A stretch of DNA of 64,000 nucleotides from NCBI GenBank assembly GCA_964246745.1, contig CAXTRK010000002.1, positions 138,738 through 202,737 on the forward strand, given 5' to 3'. Origin of the DNA: Lichenicoccus sp964246745. Its GTDB lineage: Bacteria; Pseudomonadota; Alphaproteobacteria; Acetobacterales; Acetobacteraceae. A program made the translations under genes and the position numbers. Each line of letters begins with the position of its first letter. Position 1 is the first letter of the stretch. Of the stretch, positions 24,756-33,072 are shown piece after piece. The notes beneath the pieces are model-generated. The model saw nothing but the letters and a program-made list of their open reading frames with translations. It searched no databases and was not told the origin of the DNA.

Positions 24756-26813
24756 ATGGCAACCATCGAAAAGAGTTCGGTCTTCGCGACCGGGCCGTCG
24801 GGAACCAGCGGCCTTGACTCGCTGACCCAAGGCAATGGCTCGCTTTGGGCGGAATACGGCAACGGCGTCGACTCGACCGGCGCCGACGGCAAGTCCAGCA
24901 CCATCGTGCAATACAGCTTGAGCGGACAGGTTGAGCACACGTACCAAATCAAGGGCTCGGTCGACGGCCTGAAGATCGACCCCTCCACCGGCCTGGTCTG
25001 GGCGTTGCAGAACCAGGACGGCAACGCCACGCTTTCCTTGATCAACCCCAAGACCAACACCGTCAGCCAGCCGTTCTCCTACGCGGTGACGAGCACCAGT
25101 CGAGGCTACGACGACGTGGTGTTTCAGGGCGGCAACGTGTACGAGAGCTACACCAACCCGGCTAACGTCGGCGATCCGGTGGTGCAGATGCTCGCCGGCG
25201 GCGACATGCCCAATGGGACGCTCAAGGAAACCCCGATCCTCGCGTTCGGCGCCAAGGGTATCAACATCGTCACCGGCCAGGTGCAGACGATCCCGCTGAA
25301 CGATCCAGACAGCCTCAAGAGCACTCCGGACGGCGGCCTGATCCTGACCAGCGAAGCCGACAATACCATCGTCCTGATCAGCGACGTGGGCACCGCGGCC
25401 CAGTCCGAGCGCTTCGTCACGCTGACCGGCATCCCGGCGGATTCCGATATCGACGACGCGATCATCCCGACCTCGAGCTCCGGCACCTTCACGGTGTCCA
25501 ACCAGGGCACCAACCAGATCGAGCAGTTCACCCTCTCCGGCCTGAACACCTCCGACGCCTATGTCTCGGTCGGCGACGATATCGATCAGGTTGATCTGCA
25601 GACCGGCGCCACAACGGCGGTCGTGACCGGCCTGAGCAAGTCGCACGGCATGATCTTCACGCCGAGTGCGGTGACAAGTCCGGTCGTGCAGCAGACCAGC
25701 ATCTTCGCGGTCGGCTCGGATGTGAACGCCACAGGGCCGGACAGCGTGACCACCGACGGCAGCGGCAACACCTACATCGAATACAATAATGGCGCTGATT
25801 CCACCGGCAAGCTTGCGAACGGCGGCAGCAGCACGATCGTCGAATACGACCAGATCGGCCGTATCGAGCACACCTACAGCATTCCCGGAGACGTGGACGG
25901 CCTGAAATACAATCCCGCCACCGGCAAGATCTGGGCGCTGCACAATCAGGACGCCAATTCCTATCTTTACCTTATCGATCCGAAGACGCAGACCGTGGGC
26001 GCGAAGCTCTCCTATGCCGCGCCCTATGTTTATGGGGCAAACTCCAGCCGCGGCTATGACGATGTCGCCTTCTCCAAGGGCCAGGTGTTCCTCAGCTACA
26101 CCAACCCCGCCGAGATCGGCGATTCCGTGGTGCAGATCCTGAACAACGGCAACAATCCGACCGGCCCGCTGACCACGACCTCGATCCTGCGCCTCGGCGA
26201 CACCGGCACCAACCTGACCACGGGTGCGGTCAACCAGCCGCTGCCGGTCAACGATCCAGACAGCCTGAAGTCCCTGCCGGACGGCACGCTGATGCTGACC
26301 AGCGATCATGATGCCGGCCTCACCTTCATCCACAATCCCGGCACCACCAGCCAGACCGAGAGCTTCGTGCAATTGCCGGCCGGCAACTCCGGTCTCGACG
26401 ACGCCATCGTGCCGGACAGCACATCCGGCACCTTCACCATCGCCAATGGCGGCGCGGACGATGTGCTCCATGTCAAGGTCACCGGCCTTGTCACCAACGA
26501 CATCTATCTGTCGCTCGGCAGCGAGAATGCCGTTGTGCAGATCGATCCCACCACCGGCGCGATCATCCCGGTGATCGTCGGGCTGAATTCCCCGCACGGC
26601 CTGAGCTTCGCTCCAAGCATGGCCTCGGCGACGCAGTCCATCGCCGACGCCGTCAAAAACGATTTCAGCGCCGCCATCCAGCCTACCGCCGCCGCCAAGG
26701 CCGCGAGCGGCGGCGCTCAGATCGACCATGCCGCCACGGCCGCCTCGGTACTGCCTCACCTGACCGGCAGCACGACCCACATCGTGCCACTGACCCATAC
26801 CGCGCACGCCTGA
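24756..26813 (+). CDS. Two-repeat propeller-like protein of unknown function
   Basis: 685 residues that consist of two homologous halves of about 310 residues (about 6-310 and 318-632). Each half contains in order: (S)VFA/SIFA start, EYGNGVDSTG / EYNNGADSTG, STIVQY / STIVEY, VDGLK, W-ALQNQD / W-ALHNQD, SRGYDDV, SYTNPA, NDPDSLKS-PDG, DDAI-P, SGTFT and a closing GL-S-HG. The pattern of short beta motifs suggests a beta-propeller-like fold. No signal peptide is seen, and the last about 50 residues are Ala/His-rich. I do not recognise a named family or catalytic residues. It is transcribed divergently from the TonB-receptor operon. Confidence 0.8.
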   Translation: MATIEKSSVFATGPSGTSGLDSLTQGNGSLWAEYGNGVDSTGADGKSSTIVQYSLSGQVEHTYQIKGSVDGLKIDPSTGLVWALQNQDGNATLSLINPKTNTVSQPFSYAVTSTSRGYDDVVFQGGNVYESYTNPANVGDPVVQMLAGGDMPNGTLKETPILAFGAKGINIVTGQVQTIPLNDPDSLKSTPDGGLILTSEADNTIVLISDVGTAAQSERFVTLTGIPADSDIDDAIIPTSSSGTFTVSNQGTNQIEQFTLSGLNTSDAYVSVGDDIDQVDLQTGATTAVVTGLSKSHGMIFTPSAVTSPVVQQTSIFAVGSDVNATGPDSVTTDGSGNTYIEYNNGADSTGKLANGGSSTIVEYDQIGRIEHTYSIPGDVDGLKYNPATGKIWALHNQDANSYLYLIDPKTQTVGAKLSYAAPYVYGANSSRGYDDVAFSKGQVFLSYTNPAEIGDSVVQILNNGNNPTGPLTTTSILRLGDTGTNLTTGAVNQPLPVNDPDSLKSLPDGTLMLTSDHDAGLTFIHNPGTTSQTESFVQLPAGNSGLDDAIVPDSTSGTFTIANGGADDVLHVKVTGLVTNDIYLSLGSENAVVQIDPTTGAIIPVIVGLNSPHGLSFAPSMASATQSIADAVKNDFSAAIQPTAAAKAASGGAQIDHAATAASVLPHLTGSTTHIVPLTHTAHA

Positions 26814-26829
26814 ACCCCTCTTGGCGAAG

Positions 26830-26860
26830 CGAGCGGCAGCTTTCACAACGCTGCCGCTCG
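26830..26860 (+). terminator. Hairpin after the two-repeat protein gene
   Basis: CGAGCGGCAGC (26830-26840) pairs perfectly with GCTGCCGCTCG (26850-26860) across a 9-nt loop, 16 nt after the stop. No U-run follows, so it is a terminator candidate that may act with Rho. Confidence 0.55.
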
Positions 26861-26921
26861 TGGGGCGGACCCGCCTTCCGGAAGGCTTGACCAGACCAGG
26901 CCGAGGCCGGACAACCCCACC

Positions 26922-27917
26922 ATGCAACGCGTCCTCTCGGGCATCCAGCCCTCCGGCATCCCGCATCTCGGCAACTATCTCGGCGCCATACGCAACTGGG
27001 TGGCGCTGCAGGACAGCCACGAGTGCCTGTTCTGCCTGGTTGATCTGCACGCGCTCACGGTGTGGCAGGACCCGACTTTGCTCCGCGAGCAGACACGGGC
27101 GCAGACCGCGGTGCTCCTCGCGTCGGGCATCGATCCGGACCGGCACATCCTGTTCAACCAGTCCGCAGTCAGCGCGCACGCGAGGCTCGCCTGGATTTGC
27201 AACTGCGTCGCCCGTCTCGGCTGGCTCAACCGCATGACCCAGTTCAAGGACAAGGCTGGCGCCGACCGCGAAGCGTCGTCCGCGGGCCTGTATGTCTATC
27301 CGAACCTGATGGCCGCCGACATCCTGGCCTATCATGCGACACGGGTTCCGGTCGGCGACGACCAGCGCCAGCATCTGGAACTCGCCAACGATATCGCGCA
27401 GAAATTCAACCATGACTACGGCGTGGACTTCTTCCCCGCGATCGAGGCGCTGATCCCGCCCAATGCCGCCCGGGTCATGAGCCTGCGCGACGGCGGCAGA
27501 AAGATGTCGAAATCCGATCCGTCCGAGCAGAGCCGAATCCTGATGACCGACGACGCCGACGCGATCGCGCTCAAGATACGGCGCGCCAAGACCGATCCCG
27601 CACCGCTGCCGGAAAGCGCCGCCGGGCTCGAGGGACGCCCCGAGGCACGCAACCTGGTCGAGATCTATGCCGCGCTGTCTGACATGAGCCTGGGCGCGGT
27701 GCTGGCCGAGCATGGCGGGCGCGGCTTCGGCAACTTCAAGCAGGCGCTGAGCGCGGTGGTGGCGGATGCGGTGCAGCCGATCGCCGCCGAGACCAGCCGG
27801 CTGCTGGATGCGCCCGATCACCTCGACGCGGTGCTCCGCGCGGGTGCCGCGCGCGCGCGGGCGCTGGCCGAACCGATCGTGGCCGAGGCCGAACGATTGG
27901 TGGGCTTCCTGCAATGA
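26922..27917 (+). CDS. trpS: Tryptophanyl-tRNA synthetase
   Basis: 331 residues, class I aminoacyl-tRNA synthetase charging tRNA-Trp. The N-terminal VLSGIQPSG and HIGH-equivalent HLGNYLG (15-21), the TrpRS signature for Trp/AMP binding (VPVGDDQRQHLELAND) and the KMSKS loop are all intact. Length is normal for bacterial TrpRS. The 3' end overlaps yjbQ by 4 nt (ATGA). Confidence 0.96.
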   Translation: MQRVLSGIQPSGIPHLGNYLGAIRNWVALQDSHECLFCLVDLHALTVWQDPTLLREQTRAQTAVLLASGIDPDRHILFNQSAVSAHARLAWICNCVARLGWLNRMTQFKDKAGADREASSAGLYVYPNLMAADILAYHATRVPVGDDQRQHLELANDIAQKFNHDYGVDFFPAIEALIPPNAARVMSLRDGGRKMSKSDPSEQSRILMTDDADAIALKIRRAKTDPAPLPESAAGLEGRPEARNLVEIYAALSDMSLGAVLAEHGGRGFGNFKQALSAVVADAVQPIAAETSRLLDAPDHLDAVLRAGAARARALAEPIVAEAERLVGFLQ

Positions 27918-28333
27918 AGCAGGCGCTGCATCATCTGCATGTCGACACCGCCGGCAAAGGCCTGACGGAGATAACCCGGCCGATCGTCGCGTGGGTGGCG
28001 GAGCAGGATATCGCCACCGGATTGCTCACCATCTGGTGCCGCCATACCTCGGCATCGCTGACCGTACAGGAGAATGCGAGCCCGGCGGTGCGCGAGGACA
28101 TTGCCCGGTTCTTCGATAGCCTGGCGCCGGAGGATGCGTCCCGCTACCTGCATGACGATGAGGGCGCGGACGACATGCCGGCGCATCTGCGCACCATGCT
28201 GACCGACACCCAGCTTACGGTTCCGGTCTCCGAGGGCCGGCCGGCACTTGGCACCTGGCAGGGCTTGTATATGTTCGAACATCGACGCCGCCCACATCGA
28301 CGCGAACTGGTCCTGCATCTGCTGGGCGAGTGA
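27914..28333 (+). CDS. yjbQ: YjbQ family (UPF0047) protein
   Basis: 139 residues of the secondary-thiamine-phosphate-synthase-like family: LLTIWCRHTSASLTVQEN, DDMPAHLRTML and the C-terminal GTWQGLYMFEHR are hallmark segments. Conserved His residues bind a metal in known structures. The cellular role is poorly known; E. coli YjbQ has weak thiamine phosphate synthase activity. It overlaps trpS by 4 nt and is likely cotranscribed. Confidence 0.9.
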   Translation: MKQALHHLHVDTAGKGLTEITRPIVAWVAEQDIATGLLTIWCRHTSASLTVQENASPAVREDIARFFDSLAPEDASRYLHDDEGADDMPAHLRTMLTDTQLTVPVSEGRPALGTWQGLYMFEHRRRPHRRELVLHLLGE

Positions 28334-28372
28334 CTGCCTGCCCTGCTTCCATACCAGACAAGGATATCATGC

Positions 28373-28831
28373 ATGTACGCCATTAACGGTTTTCCGCTGC
28401 CAAGACGCCTGCTGGTCGCGGCTGCATTCAGCACCGCGCTCGCAACCCTTCTCGGAGGCGCCGCGTCGGCAAAGGCGGTTCTGGTCATGGGCACCTTCCA
28501 GCCGGAAGCCGGGGTCACGACAACGCCCACCGGGGACGTCACCGGCAGGTTCAACACGTCAACGGACAAATTGACCTTCACCGTGACCTACAAGGGCCTG
28601 ACCGGTGCGGTGATCGCGGCGCATTTCCACGGTCCCGCCAAGCCAGACCAGAACGCCGGCATATTGAAGCCGATCGCCCCACCCTATGACAGCCCGATCA
28701 AGCGGACCGTCACGCTCACTCCCGCCGAAGCGCGCGATCTCGAGCATGGCCTCGTCTATGTCAATCTGCACACCGCGGCCCATCCGGACGGCGAGGCGCG
28801 CGCGCAGCTCCATCTCAACCATCACCCGTAA
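28373..28831 (+). CDS. Secreted CHRD-domain protein
   Basis: 152 residues. A clear Sec signal peptide (basic start, hydrophobic LLVAAAFSTALATLL, AASAKA cleavage region) precedes one CHRD domain (about 38-148) with TGRF, HFHGPA, LEHGLVYVNLHTAAHPDGEARAQL, here noted in parts: LVYVNLHT and HPDGEARAQL. Bacterial CHRD proteins are periplasmic or extracellular, with unknown function. It stands alone between yjbQ and the methyltransferase-like gene. Confidence 0.87.
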   Translation: MYAINGFPLPRRLLVAAAFSTALATLLGGAASAKAVLVMGTFQPEAGVTTTPTGDVTGRFNTSTDKLTFTVTYKGLTGAVIAAHFHGPAKPDQNAGILKPIAPPYDSPIKRTVTLTPAEARDLEHGLVYVNLHTAAHPDGEARAQLHLNHHP

Positions 28832-28858
28832 GCGTCGAACACGCTGCACCCTCACACT

Positions 28859-29473
28859 ATGAACCATGTCGCGCCCAGGCTCGCCCTACCCGCTTTGGCC
28901 GAGCCGACCTGGCTTGAACGGATCGAAAACTATGTCCGCGAGACCGGCTTTCCCCGCAACCTGTTCATGGGGGAAGACGGACGCGTCGTTGGCACCTGGA
29001 TCATGGGCAACGACTACCGGGTAAAGTCGGCCTATTACGGCGGCTATCCGGCAGGCTACCTGCGTCGCATCCGGGCGCTGTTCCCGGAGAAGCGACGGAC
29101 ACTGCATCTGTTCAGCGGCAAGGTGGACATCGCACTGTTCCCGGGCGACACCGTGGACGTCAATCCGTCGTTGGGCGCCACCTACGTCGACGACGCGCAG
29201 ACAATGACCAGGGTGCCGCTCGATCGGTATGACCTCGTGCTTGCCGACCCGCCCTACTCCGTCGAGGACTGCCAGCGCTACGGCACCAGCATGGTCAAGC
29301 GCAACGTGGTGATGAAAGCGCTGGGACGTCTGCCCGCCGGCGCGCACATCGTCTGGCTGGATCAAGTGTTTCCGGTTTACCGCAAGGAGATGTTTGCCAT
29401 CGAGGCGACGATTGGCATGTGGAAGAGCACCAACCACCGGTTCCGCGGCATCACCATATTCCGAAGGCTCTGA
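28859..29473 (+). CDS. DNA-adenine-methylase-like protein with DPPY motif
   Basis: 204 residues. LHLFSGKV (83-89) looks like SAM-binding motif I, VDVNP (99-103) fits the acidic motif II, and ADPPYS (129-134) is the catalytic motif IV of N6-adenine/N4-cytosine methyltransferases. The C-terminal half continues as a Rossmann-like sheet (AHIVWLDQVFPVY). The N-terminal 60 residues (GTWIMGNDYRVKS) are not typical, and no target-recognition domain is visible. No restriction enzyme is adjacent. The substrate, DNA or RNA, is uncertain. Confidence 0.65.
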   Translation: MNHVAPRLALPALAEPTWLERIENYVRETGFPRNLFMGEDGRVVGTWIMGNDYRVKSAYYGGYPAGYLRRIRALFPEKRRTLHLFSGKVDIALFPGDTVDVNPSLGATYVDDAQTMTRVPLDRYDLVLADPPYSVEDCQRYGTSMVKRNVVMKALGRLPAGAHIVWLDQVFPVYRKEMFAIEATIGMWKSTNHRFRGITIFRRL

Positions 29474-29482
29474 GGCGAGGGC

Positions 29483-29962
29483 ATGGCCTATCTTGAGGAT
29501 TTCACGGTCGGCGACCGCACCTGCTTCGGCCGCTACGAAGTTACCCGCGAGGAGGTGTTGCGCTTTGCCGCGGCCTATGACCCGCAGCCCTTTCACCTCA
29601 GCGACGAGGAAGCGGCGAAAACCCATTTCAAGCGTCTGGCGGCAAGCGGCTGGCATACCTGCGCGATGGCGATGGCGATGATTGTCAAGGAGGGGATTGT
29701 CAAGGAGGGGATTGTCAAGGAGGGACAGACGAAGGAGGGCAACGGCGCGCTTGGCGCCGTCGGCCTGGATACGCTGCGCTGGGTCAAGCCTGTCTATCCC
29801 GGTGACGTGCTGCGCTGCGAAAGCGAGGTGCTTGAGATCAAGCCCTCCCGCAGCCGCCCCGAGATGGGATCGGTGAAGAGCCGCCTCAGCGTCTTCAATC
29901 AAGCCGACGACAGGGTCATGTTCCACGAGGCGATCGTGCTGTATCGCAAGCGCAGGCCTTAG
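29483..29962 (+). CDS. MaoC-like hotdog dehydratase with an inserted IVKEG repeat
   Basis: 159 residues, single MaoC/hotdog domain. The hydratase-2-type motif YDPQPFHL carries the catalytic Asp/His pair (D33, H38), and SGWHTCAMAM forms the central helix. Members hydrate enoyl-CoA or handle related thioesters. Between that helix and the LDTLRWVKPVYPGD strand lies IVKEG three times (67-81) plus QTKEG, encoded by a 15-bp tandem repeat. It starts 9 nt after the methyltransferase-like gene. Confidence 0.87.
   Translation: MAYLEDFTVGDRTCFGRYEVTREEVLRFAAAYDPQPFHLSDEEAAKTHFKRLAASGWHTCAMAMAMIVKEGIVKEGIVKEGQTKEGNGALGAVGLDTLRWVKPVYPGDVLRCESEVLEIKPSRSRPEMGSVKSRLSVFNQADDRVMFHEAIVLYRKRRP
29681..29724 (+). 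repeat. In-frame 15-bp tandem repeat inside the MaoC gene
   Basis: ATTGTCAAGGAGGGG occurs at 29681 and 29696, with a third copy at 29711 differing in its last base. It encodes IVKEG three times. Each unit also contains AAGGAGG, a perfect Shine-Dalgarno core inside coding sequence. Confidence 0.9.
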
Positions 29963-30087
29963 CCATCCGTCAGCAAGCGCCGCCGATCCGGGCGCCATCG
30001 AAGCTTCTCACATGCGCAGGCTACACCGTCCGTTAAGCTTTATCGCCGAAGCTGGGCCGACAGGGTGATTGTGCACGGAGCAGCGTC

Positions 30088-31764
30088 ATGGCTCGGCTAC
30101 TCGACCGGCTTACCATTCGCGCCAAGATCCTGGGTGCGTTCGGGCTTGTCCTGTTGATCGTGCTCGGCCCTGGTGTCCTATCCATGAGCCGGCTCTCGCT
30201 GATGAACGAACGAGCGGCTGATATCCGCGACAACTGGCTGCCGCGCACCGGCACACAAGGTCGGCTGCTCAGAGCGTTGCAGAACGTCCGACTGCAGGAG
30301 ACCCGCTATGCGCTGGCGCTCATCGACAGTGACCGGCAGCGTATCGGTTTGACTCTCGCGGAAGGGGAGAAGGACGTCGATCGGCAGCGCGCCGACTACA
30401 CTTCCTTGATCGATCCACGCACCGAGGAAGCTCCCTTGATGCGTGCGTTCGATCGCGCGTGGTCCGACCACAGGCAGATCGTCCATCGTGACATCGCGAA
30501 CTGGAACCCCGAGAAGCTGTTTGAAGCCCAAGAGGAGCAGAGTTTCGCGGCAGCCCTCGACGCGTCGAGCGCCGATCTGGATTTTGATCTTCGTGCCGGC
30601 CGGGAGGCGGCGGGTACGGGCGCGGCTCTGTTCAGGTCGGCGAAATTCCTGATCATCGGCGTCGTGGCGATCGCGGTGCTCATTTGCGTGCTGCTCGCTT
30701 ATGCGATCATCAACAACGTGTCGGGCCCGATCCGCCGCATGACCGAGGTTATGCGGCGGTTGGCAAGCCATGATCTGGATGTCGAGGTCAAGGGAGCTCA
30801 GCGCGGCGACGAGATCGGCCGAATGGCGGAAGCCGTAAGCATCTTCAAGAAAAGCATGATTGAAGGCGACCGCCTCGCGCTGGAGCAGAAAGCGGAGCAG
30901 CACGCCAAGGAGGAGCGCGCCGCAAAGCTTGATGAAATCCTGCGCGGCTTCGCCGGCCGGGTTGGCCAGATGGTGGAGGTGCTTGCGTCAGCCTCAAGCG
31001 AACTTGAGGCTACCGCGCGGGGGATGACCGGATCGGCGGCACGTACCAACAACCAGGCTGGCGAAGTCGCCTCAGCCGCTGAAATCGCGAGCACCGGCGT
31101 GCAGACCGTCGCCTGCGCGGCCGAAGAGCTTTCCGCCTCCATCGCGGGGATTTATCGGCGTGTAGGGGAGTCGGCCATCAAGACCGGGCAGGCGGTCGAG
31201 AACACCAGGCGGACGGACGCGATCGTCCAGGTGCTGGCCCAGGGCGTCGAGAAAATCGGCAGAGTCGCCAGCCTCATCGCCGAAATCGCAAGCCAGACCA
31301 ACCTGTTGGCCTTGAACGCCACGATTGAGGCGGCGCGGGCTGGCGATGCCGGAAAAGGCTTTGCGGTGGTCGCGTCGGAGGTCAAGAACCTTGCCACCCA
31401 GACCGCTAAGGCGACGGAGGAAATCGGTGCCCAGATCGGGCAAATCCAGGCTGCGGCACGCGAGGCGGTCGCCTCTGTCGATGGCATCTCGCGGGTGATG
31501 GAGGAACTTGGCGGCATCGCCACGGCCATCGCAACGGCAGTGGAGGAGCAGAGCGCCACCACGGCGGAGATCGCTCGCAACGCGCAGGCGACGGCGCGCG
31601 CGACCGACACGGTCACCCGCAATATCGGTGGCGTCAGCGCCGTCGCGAACGATACCGGCGCCGCGGCAAGTCAGGTGCTCGGCGCGGTGTCCGGCCTTTC
31701 CCGCCAAGCGGAAAGTCTGTCAGAGGAGGTGCTCGTATTCATGCGTGGAATCAGGGCGGCGTAG
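30088..31764 (+). CDS. Methyl-accepting chemotaxis protein
   Basis: 558 residues. TM1 is at about 15-32, a periplasmic four-helix-bundle sensor at about 33-185, and TM2 at about 187-208. A HAMP domain (NNVSGPIRRMTEVM onward) follows, then the cytoplasmic signalling domain with the hairpin tip in which TNLLALNATIEAARAGD and GFAVVASEVKNLA bind CheW/CheA. EEQSATTAEIA marks the C-terminal methylation helix. No pentapeptide CheR tether is seen. It senses an unknown ligand. No other chemotaxis gene is in the window. Confidence 0.93.
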   Translation: MARLLDRLTIRAKILGAFGLVLLIVLGPGVLSMSRLSLMNERAADIRDNWLPRTGTQGRLLRALQNVRLQETRYALALIDSDRQRIGLTLAEGEKDVDRQRADYTSLIDPRTEEAPLMRAFDRAWSDHRQIVHRDIANWNPEKLFEAQEEQSFAAALDASSADLDFDLRAGREAAGTGAALFRSAKFLIIGVVAIAVLICVLLAYAIINNVSGPIRRMTEVMRRLASHDLDVEVKGAQRGDEIGRMAEAVSIFKKSMIEGDRLALEQKAEQHAKEERAAKLDEILRGFAGRVGQMVEVLASASSELEATARGMTGSAARTNNQAGEVASAAEIASTGVQTVACAAEELSASIAGIYRRVGESAIKTGQAVENTRRTDAIVQVLAQGVEKIGRVASLIAEIASQTNLLALNATIEAARAGDAGKGFAVVASEVKNLATQTAKATEEIGAQIGQIQAAAREAVASVDGISRVMEELGGIATAIATAVEEQSATTAEIARNAQATARATDTVTRNIGGVSAVANDTGAAASQVLGAVSGLSRQAESLSEEVLVFMRGIRAA

Positions 31765-31772
31765 TGTCCTGC

Positions 31773-31798
31773 CCCTGAGATGCGTAAGCATGTCAGGG
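31773..31798 (+). terminator. Hairpin after the chemoreceptor gene
   Basis: CCCTGA-G-ATGC, loop GTAA, GCAT-G-TCAGGG: a 10-bp stem with one G-G mismatch starting 9 nt after the stop. It lacks a following T-run. Confidence 0.5.
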
Positions 31799-31890
31799 AT
31801 GAGCAGGCCACTCAAAACAAAGAGCGAGTATCATCATACCTATGGAAAACTCGGCCTGTTCGCGCTGGAGCCGCGTGCCTATGATCCGGC

Positions 31891-33054
31891 ATGGCCGCTC
31901 TCATTGTCTCGCCACGCCTGCTGCTGATCGGCGGCGGCTGCGTCGCCGAATTGGCCGAAGTCCTCGCCAAGCTGTCGCTGCGGCGTCCGTTGCTGGTGAC
32001 CGATCCGTTCATGGTGCGCTCGGGGCTGATCGAGCGGGCGACCGCCCCGCTCGACGCCGCTGGAATTGCTTATTCGCTGTTCAGCGACACCGTGCCGGAG
32101 CCAACCGATACGGTTGTTGAGGCCGGCGTCGCGATGCTGGCGGCCGGCGATTACGACTGCCTGGTCGCCTTTGGCGGCGGCTCGCCGATCGACACCGCTA
32201 AAGCCATGGCGATCCTGCGCCGTGCGGGCGGCGCCAAGATGCGCGACCTTAAGGTGCCGATACAGAACGATGCCGCTTCGTTGCCGATCGTGGCAATCCC
32301 GACCACCGCCGGCACCGGCAGCGAGGTGACCCGCTTCACCGTCATCACGGATGCCGAGTGTGATGAGAAAATGCTGATCGCCGGCCTTGCCGTGCAGCCT
32401 GTGGCCGCCCTGGTGGATTATGAGCTGACCTTCACCGTGCCGCCGCGCATCACTGCCGATACCGGCATTGATAGCCTGACTCACGCTCTGGAAGCCTATG
32501 TCTCGCGCCGCGCCAACGCCTATTCCGACGCGCAGGCGTTGGCGGCAATGCGCCTGATCGGCGCCCACCTGCGCACCGCCTACGCAGAGGCCGCCAACCG
32601 CGCCGCGCGCGAAGCGATGATGGCGGCTGCCACGCTCGCCGGCATCGCCTTCTCCAACAGTTCCGTGGCCCTGGTGCATGGCATGTCGCGACCGATCGGC
32701 GCGCATTTTCACGTGCCGCACGGTCTGTCGAACGCGATGCTGCTGCCAGCCGTCACGCGCTATGGCCTTGATGACGCGCGCGTACGCTATGCCGCGGCCG
32801 CACGCCAGATTGGCTTTGCCGCGACCGAAGACGCCGACGAGGTCGCCGCCCTGAAACTCGCGAGCGGTCTCGAGGCGCTCAATCGAGACCTCGGCGTTCC
32901 CACCCCCAAGGCATTCGGCATCGACAGGGGCGCTTGGCAGGCAAAGCTGCCGCTGATGGCGGAGCAGGCGCTGGCGTCCGGCAGCCCAGCCAACAATCCC
33001 CGCGTGCCGGAAATCGAGGAAATCATATCGCTGTACGAGCGGATCTGGTCTTAG
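31891..33054 (+). CDS. Iron-containing alcohol dehydrogenase
   Basis: 387 residues of the type III (Fe-ADH) family. The NAD-binding loop GGGSPIDTAKA lies about residues 92-102, PTTAGTGSEVTRF follows, and the metal ligands are in DSLTHALEAY and VHGMSRPIGAHFHVPHGLSNA (noted as VHGMSRPIGAHF and HVPHG). These cytoplasmic enzymes interconvert primary or 1,3-diol alcohols and aldehydes with NAD(H). It is monocistronic; substrate unknown. Confidence 0.92.
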   Translation: MAALIVSPRLLLIGGGCVAELAEVLAKLSLRRPLLVTDPFMVRSGLIERATAPLDAAGIAYSLFSDTVPEPTDTVVEAGVAMLAAGDYDCLVAFGGGSPIDTAKAMAILRRAGGAKMRDLKVPIQNDAASLPIVAIPTTAGTGSEVTRFTVITDAECDEKMLIAGLAVQPVAALVDYELTFTVPPRITADTGIDSLTHALEAYVSRRANAYSDAQALAAMRLIGAHLRTAYAEAANRAAREAMMAAATLAGIAFSNSSVALVHGMSRPIGAHFHVPHGLSNAMLLPAVTRYGLDDARVRYAAAARQIGFAATEDADEVAALKLASGLEALNRDLGVPTPKAFGIDRGAWQAKLPLMAEQALASGSPANNPRVPEIEEIISLYERIWS

Positions 33055-33072
33055 GCTTCGCCTTAAGCGGGT

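Noticed and set aside
24660..27914. An uninterrupted 1084-codon minus-strand frame opposite the two-repeat protein and trpS
   Set aside because: It is antisense to two well-supported genes, has Arg/Gly/His-rich composition typical of GC-rich shadow frames, and shows no domain I recognise.
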